Of a stretch of 33,369 nt of DNA, positions 32,523 through 33,369 are shown piece after piece. The stretch covers positions 1 through 33,369 of the forward strand of contig NZ_JAATOX010000032.1 of the NCBI RefSeq assembly GCF_011806385.1. The letters run 5' to 3'. Numbering within the stretch: the first letter of the stretch is position 1; each line of letters opens with the position of its first letter. The position numbers and the translations under genes are program-made. Source of the DNA: Phaeobacter sp. HF9A. GTDB taxonomy: Bacteria > Pseudomonadota > Alphaproteobacteria > Rhodobacterales > Rhodobacteraceae. The notes beneath the pieces were generated by a model. The model made no database searches. It saw only the letters and a list, made by a program, of their open reading frames with translations, and was not told the DNA's origin.

Positions 32523-33347
32523 ATGAATCGGGTCAAGAAAGCCTGCTGCGGAGTCTCCTTCGCCGCGGCGGTGATGGCAGGGTCGGGCGGCTTGGCGCAG
32601 GAGCAACCGCGCGCGCCCTTTCCCGACTTCCAGGCCAAGCGCATTCGTCCGCCCGCAGCGGGTACGCAAAAACGGATCACGGTCCAGATCGCGCCGAGCG
32701 CGCAGGACAGCGGTACGACAAGCCCCTCAGCGCCCGAGGCACAGGCCCCCTCCGCAGGCGCTGAGACGCGTTTTGGCTGGTTTTGGGAGGATGTTGGCAG
32801 TGACCTCGACGGGGCCTCGCCTGGTCGGCTCGTTGACGGGCTCGCGGTGCTGGAACAGCACGGGGATGTACCGGTGCCGCGGCTTCAGGAATTTCACGAG
32901 ATGATCGGCGCCTATGGCGTGTCCTTGCTGACATCGACGATCGGAACGGATGTTTCTCCCGCGCTTGTCCTGGCGGTTATGGCGGTGGAATCTCACGGGG
33001 ATGCGAACGCGGTCAGCCGCGTGGGAGCCGAAGGGGTGATGCAATTGATGCCGGACACGGCGGCGCGGTTCGGGGTCGAGGATGCCTTTGATCCGGACCA
33101 GAACATCAAGGGCGCCGTGCGTTTTCTGGACGTATTGATGAAAGAGTTCTCCGGCGATCCGGTGCTTGTCCTGGCGGGCTACAACGCCGGTGCAGGGGCG
33201 GTGCGGGATCACGGCGGGGTTCCGCCTTTTGCCGAGACTCGGGATTATGTGCCCAAGGTGCTGGCCGCCTATCAGATCGCCCGCAACCTTTGCGTGACGC
33301 CACCGATCATGATCTCTGATGGCTGCGTGTTCCAGCCGATGCGATAG
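32523..33347 (+). CDS. Lytic transglycosylase, SLT family
   Basis: A 274-residue exported protein. The signal peptide is cleaved near residue 25 (GGLAQ). A low-complexity Pro/Ser/Ala region (about 26-80) is followed by a goose-lysozyme/SLT-like catalytic domain (about 130-250). The motif LAVMAVESHGDANAVS contains the catalytic Glu156, followed by VGAEGVMQLMPDTAARFGV and LAGYNAGAGAVRDHGG, all standard for SLT-type transglycosylases, which cleave peptidoglycan to 1,6-anhydro products. The C-terminus carries two cysteines. The ribosome-binding site is weak. Its place opposite flp suggests it may open the wall for the pilus, which is inference. Confidence 0.92.
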   Translation: MNRVKKACCGVSFAAAVMAGSGGLAQEQPRAPFPDFQAKRIRPPAAGTQKRITVQIAPSAQDSGTTSPSAPEAQAPSAGAETRFGWFWEDVGSDLDGASPGRLVDGLAVLEQHGDVPVPRLQEFHEMIGAYGVSLLTSTIGTDVSPALVLAVMAVESHGDANAVSRVGAEGVMQLMPDTAARFGVEDAFDPDQNIKGAVRFLDVLMKEFSGDPVLVLAGYNAGAGAVRDHGGVPPFAETRDYVPKVLAAYQIARNLCVTPPIMISDGCVFQPMR

Positions 33348-33369
33348 CGCGATGTGCAGCCTCCCCTTG

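Noticed and set aside
32252-32764. 170-residue plus-strand frame before the transglycosylase
   Set aside because: Crosses the promoter region and overlaps the signal peptide of the transglycosylase in another frame; no domain.

Overview
The window is GC-rich chromosomal DNA from an alphaproteobacterium, most likely a Rhodobacterales member of the Roseobacter group. This is inferred from three things. First, the gene order ruvCAB, ybgC-tolQRAB-pal-cpoB, tilS-ftsH is typical of Alphaproteobacteria. Second, the Flp pilins carry a GAVTVDW processing motif that I associate with Rhodobacterales. Third, the folD 3' flank carries a short intergenic sequence of a kind I recall from Roseobacter genomes. 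No rRNA, tRNA, CRISPR array, insertion sequence or prophage was seen.

Left part (1-13992, nearly all plus strand). The window opens with the 3' end of priA, an MFS permease, prmA and a small membrane protein whose ribosome-binding site lies inside a predicted hairpin. A minus-strand DUF1127 gene then faces away from ruvC-ruvA-ruvB (Holliday-junction processing). A MazG-like pyrophosphohydrolase and an unrecognised gene coupled to ybgC lead into the Tol-Pal envelope operon (ybgC, tolQ, tolR, tolA, tolB, pal, cpoB). tilS overlaps the end of cpoB.

Middle part (14000-20015, plus strand). ftsH has a TTG start, a possible heat-shock-type promoter and a strong terminator behind it. A MOSC-domain protein follows. 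Then comes a one-carbon group, fhs (formate-THF ligase) and folD (methylene-THF dehydrogenase/cyclohydrolase), with a small chorismate mutase between them.

Right part (20028-32161, minus strand, read right to left). This is a Tad/Flp type IVc pilus locus. The order is Flp pilin, a second 58-residue Flp-like pilin, CpaB/RcpC, the secretin CpaC/RcpA, an OmpA-type lipoprotein where CpaD would be expected, CpaE/TadZ, CpaF/TadA, TadB, TadC, two TPR lipoproteins (TadD-like), an A24 prepilin peptidase and a terminal AAA+ ATPase of unknown role. No TadE/F/G minor pilins lie in the window. A divergent lytic transglycosylase (32523-33347) sits on the other side of the flp control region. It has a near-perfect sigma-70 promoter with a CtrA-like box just upstream.

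The points most worth follow-up are the atypical parts of the pilus locus (second pilin, OmpA substitution, terminal ATPase, lysine-less TadZ), the CtrA-like box between flp and the transglycosylase, and the hairpin that masks the ribosome-binding site before position 2690.
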